In this document: positions 62,333 to 64,000 of the stretch, piece by piece | Layout: the number at the start of each line of letters is the position of its first letter | Position numbering within the stretch: the stretch's first letter is position 1 | NCBI GenBank assembly: GCA_013388845.1 | Contig: JACAEN010000042.1 | Span: forward strand, 1-64,000 | Reading direction: 5' to 3' | From: Chloroflexota bacterium | GTDB taxonomy: Bacteria; Chloroflexota; Dehalococcoidia; GIF9; AB-539-J10 | Length of the DNA stretch: 64,000 nucleotides | Program-made: the position numbers and the translations under genes | The notes under the pieces: generated by a model | Seen by the model: the letters and a program-made list of their open reading frames with translations, nothing else | What the model was told of the DNA's origin: nothing | The model's database searches: none

Positions 62333-63298
62333 CTAGAGAAACTCATCCAGGTCACCGACCTGATACTTGGTCAGTGGTGGCTGTTGCTCAACATCAATCC
62401 CGGCGGTATAGCCAAACAGCTCCAATAAATCCTTCTCCACCTTCTTGTTCAGCCTCCGCAGCGGAATACCCATCGGGCAAGCCCGCTCGCACTCACCGCA
62501 GTCCACACATTTCCCAGCCACATGGAAGGCACGTATCAGGTGATAAACCAGATTCTCCGAGATATCATTGGCCTTGCTGAGCCAGCGCGGCGCCTTTTTA
62601 TCAAAGATGCATTCCGGACAATTACAGACCGGACAGACATTGCGGCAGGCATAGCAGCGAATACATTGGCTCAACTCCCTGTTCCAGTAGCGCGCTTTCT
62701 CCTCCGCAGAGAGTTCTTCCAGCTCCCTGACCAGGCTATAATCATCACGTACCCAGGGCAGGCTGGGGATTGCCTCTCCAAGCAGCACATCATAAATTAC
62801 TGGCGTGGGGTAGCGGCAGACTAAGCATTCGCCACGCAGTACCTGCTCCTTCCTCACCCGCCGCTTACCTTCCCTGGTAGTAACCAAGAAAGCGTCACCG
62901 CCATCCTCTACCGCGACCACATCACCTGGCGAGATACCCAGCACCGCCAACAGCTTTTCCCCATCCACAATCCCGCTACAGGGGACGCCTACGATGAAAA
63001 CCCTATCCCGCTCAATCTGGTTCTCCTTGAGCAACTCTACCACCGACCGGGAATCGCATCCCTTGACCAAGATACCGACCTTCCCCTCAACTTTGCGCAA
63101 ATCCAGCAAATATTTGGCGAGGTTATTGGCACAGAGAGGATTCCAGACCAACCGGGAAACCGTCTGCCCGCTTTTCAGAAAGCACGGCGTTACACGCAGG
63201 CTATCGGAACCTGCTTCATAGCCGATAAAATGGCTGATGCGGCCATCTTCAAACAATTTCTTAACGCTGTCCTGTACTTCTTTCGAGCTTGTTTTCAT
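62333..63298 (-). CDS. flxC: FlxC-like 4Fe-4S protein
   Basis: A 321-residue iron-sulfur protein with CIRCYACRNVCPVCNCPEC near residues 211-229 and CVDCGECERACPMG near 267-280. Its N-terminal part resembles F420-hydrogenase beta-like or formate-dehydrogenase-linked subunits (LVKGCDSRSVVELLKE near 98-113). ATG 63296-63298 gives a classic ATGA overlap with the mvhD stop. An upstream Met at 63313 is possible. It completes the flxABC-mvhD set. Confidence 0.75.
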   Translation of the reverse strand: MKTSSKEVQDSVKKLFEDGRISHFIGYEAGSDSLRVTPCFLKSGQTVSRLVWNPLCANNLAKYLLDLRKVEGKVGILVKGCDSRSVVELLKENQIERDRVFIVGVPCSGIVDGEKLLAVLGISPGDVVAVEDGGDAFLVTTREGKRRVRKEQVLRGECLVCRYPTPVIYDVLLGEAIPSLPWVRDDYSLVRELEELSAEEKARYWNRELSQCIRCYACRNVCPVCNCPECIFDKKAPRWLSKANDISENLVYHLIRAFHVAGKCVDCGECERACPMGIPLRRLNKKVEKDLLELFGYTAGIDVEQQPPLTKYQVGDLDEFL

Positions 63299-63732
63299 TT
63301 CTTGTCCACCCATCTGTTGGGACCCAGCGCCGTTATTTTATCTGTCGCCTCTTTAACCACAGCCGAGAATTTGGCGCCCTCAGCAGCCGATACCCACCTC
63401 AGCTGAAACCTTTCCGGCTCGATGCCAATGTAGCTCAGCAATCTTTTGAGAACATGCGCTCGCCTTCGGGTCAGATAATTACCCTCTGAATAATGACAAT
63501 CTCCGGGATGACAGCCGAGTATCATTACTCCATCCAGACCATTGGCCAGAGCCCTGATTACCAGCTCCGGAGGCACTCGACCAGAGCACATCACCCTTAT
63601 CACCCGTACATTCGTCGGCATCTGGAAACGGGAGACGCCGGCCAGGTCAGCCCCGGCATAGGCACACCAGTTACAGCAGAAAGCCAGGATTTTCGGTTTA
63701 AACTCGGTTTGGACTTCTTTGATATCCGGCAA
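63295..63732 (-). CDS. mvhD: MvhD/FlxD-type electron-transfer subunit
   Basis: A 145-residue delta subunit of the F420-non-reducing hydrogenase family, which transfers electrons to HdrA via a 2Fe-2S cluster. The family Cys are in FCCNWCAYAGAD near residues 18-29, MCSGRVPPELV near 49-59, and GCHPGDCHYSEGN near 74-86. The start is TTG 63730-63732, two bases after the hdrA stop and behind aagaggt. No hydrogenase large or small subunit is next to it. Confidence 0.93.
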   Translation of the reverse strand: MPDIKEVQTEFKPKILAFCCNWCAYAGADLAGVSRFQMPTNVRVIRVMCSGRVPPELVIRALANGLDGVMILGCHPGDCHYSEGNYLTRRRAHVLKRLLSYIGIEPERFQLRWVSAAEGAKFSAVVKEATDKITALGPNRWVDKK

Positions 63733-63734
63733 TT

Positions 63735-64000
63735 CTACCTCTTTCCACTCAGGGCATTAACCATGCTCAATAGCTGCATATCAGTAAAGCCTCTTTGCTG
63801 TATCGCCCTATTAGGGCAGGCCGCAGCACAAAGACCGCAGCCTTTACACAGAGCGGCATTAACCTCGGAGACGATCTTACCTTCCAGCCCTTTTATCTTA
63901 GATTCCTTCAACTCAATGGCATCGAAGGGACATACCAGAACGCAGGTTCCACACCCCTTGCAGGTCTTGGGGTCAACTGTAGCTGTTATGGCTTCGACCC
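63735..64000 (-). CDS. hdrA: HdrA (heterodisulfide reductase subunit A-like), C-terminal part only
   Basis: The frame runs from the right edge of the window to TAG 63735-63737. The 87 visible residues contain CKGCGTCVLVCPFDAIE and CKGCGLCAAACPNRAIQ, the paired C-terminal ferredoxin clusters of HdrA. The full protein would carry a flavin, where electron bifurcation takes place in known complexes. It is upstream of mvhD on the same strand. Confidence 0.85.
   Translation of the reverse strand, partial: VEAITATVDPKTCKGCGTCVLVCPFDAIELKESKIKGLEGKIVSEVNAALCKGCGLCAAACPNRAIQQRGFTDMQLLSMVNALSGKR

Overview
The window looks like chromosome of an anaerobic, acetogen- or fermenter-like bacterium, most probably a Chloroflexota member of the Dehalococcoidia type. 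This rests on bacterial housekeeping genes (rpoD, dnaG, prfB with its programmed frameshift, ffh, ruvAC, rarA, recO), an archaeal-style V/A-ATPase with no F-type genes in view, flavin- and iron-sulfur-rich redox genes (Hdr/Flx cluster, tungsten aldehyde ferredoxin oxidoreductase, AmmeMemoRadiSam genes), beta-oxidation-type genes, and short dispersed palindromes that translate to FARND-like peptides. The taxonomic call is inference from gene content and repeats; no rRNA gene is present.

Layout. 1-2240 (minus): phage DNA-packaging remnant, namely a terminase large subunit running off the left edge, a GIY-YIG nuclease surrounded by palindromic repeats, and a small phage-type protein. 2314-4156: Pit phosphate transporter with its DUF47 partner. 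4202-7133: rarA and the amrA/amrS pair. 7370-10578: exported or membrane proteins (peptide-binding lipoprotein, transglutaminase-like protein, DUF1893) and a four-helix-bundle gene between inverted AT-rich repeats. 10632-15500 (minus): DUF362 ferredoxin protein, full-length RadC, membrane gluzincin, RF2, endonuclease V. 15588-24780 (plus): nine-gene V/A-ATPase operon ending in an archaeal-type UPF0216 gene. 24977-29803 (plus): rpsP, KH protein, recO, trkA-trkH, pheA. 29884-41910: MFS transporter, HIT protein, ffh converging on rpoD-dnaG-dgt, then ppsA and yebC-ruvC-ruvA.

42298-47267 (minus) is the most accessory-looking block: a stand-alone RadC N-terminal domain overlapping a 1162-residue Eco57I-like restriction-modification enzyme, followed by a Clp-fold (SDH-type) serine proteinase and a 61-residue protein. 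I treat this as a candidate defence module. Repeats crowd the region just beyond it (47400-48950).

47628-53881: mtnA, a homocitrate/Re-citrate-synthase-like enzyme, tRNA-Gly and tRNA-Lys flanking a small unknown gene, a DRG-like TGS GTPase, an ADP-ribosylglycohydrolase, a zinc-ribbon protein and an RRM protein. 54231-56978 (plus): a strong promoter, a zinc-ribbon protein, aldehyde ferredoxin oxidoreductase and its ferredoxin. 57072-59694 (minus): DUF35 protein, thiolase and 3-hydroxyacyl-CoA dehydrogenase. 59937-64000 (minus): hdrA (partial)-mvhD/flxD-flxC-flxB-flxA-hdrC, a probable NAD(P)H-linked electron-bifurcating complex.

Taken together: aldehyde and acyl-CoA oxidation would deliver reduced ferredoxin and NADH, the Hdr/Flx complex would exchange electrons between these pools, and the V/A-ATPase, whose rotor carries a full set of sodium-type ligands, would couple ATP to an ion gradient. 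The last step is inference from sequence motifs.
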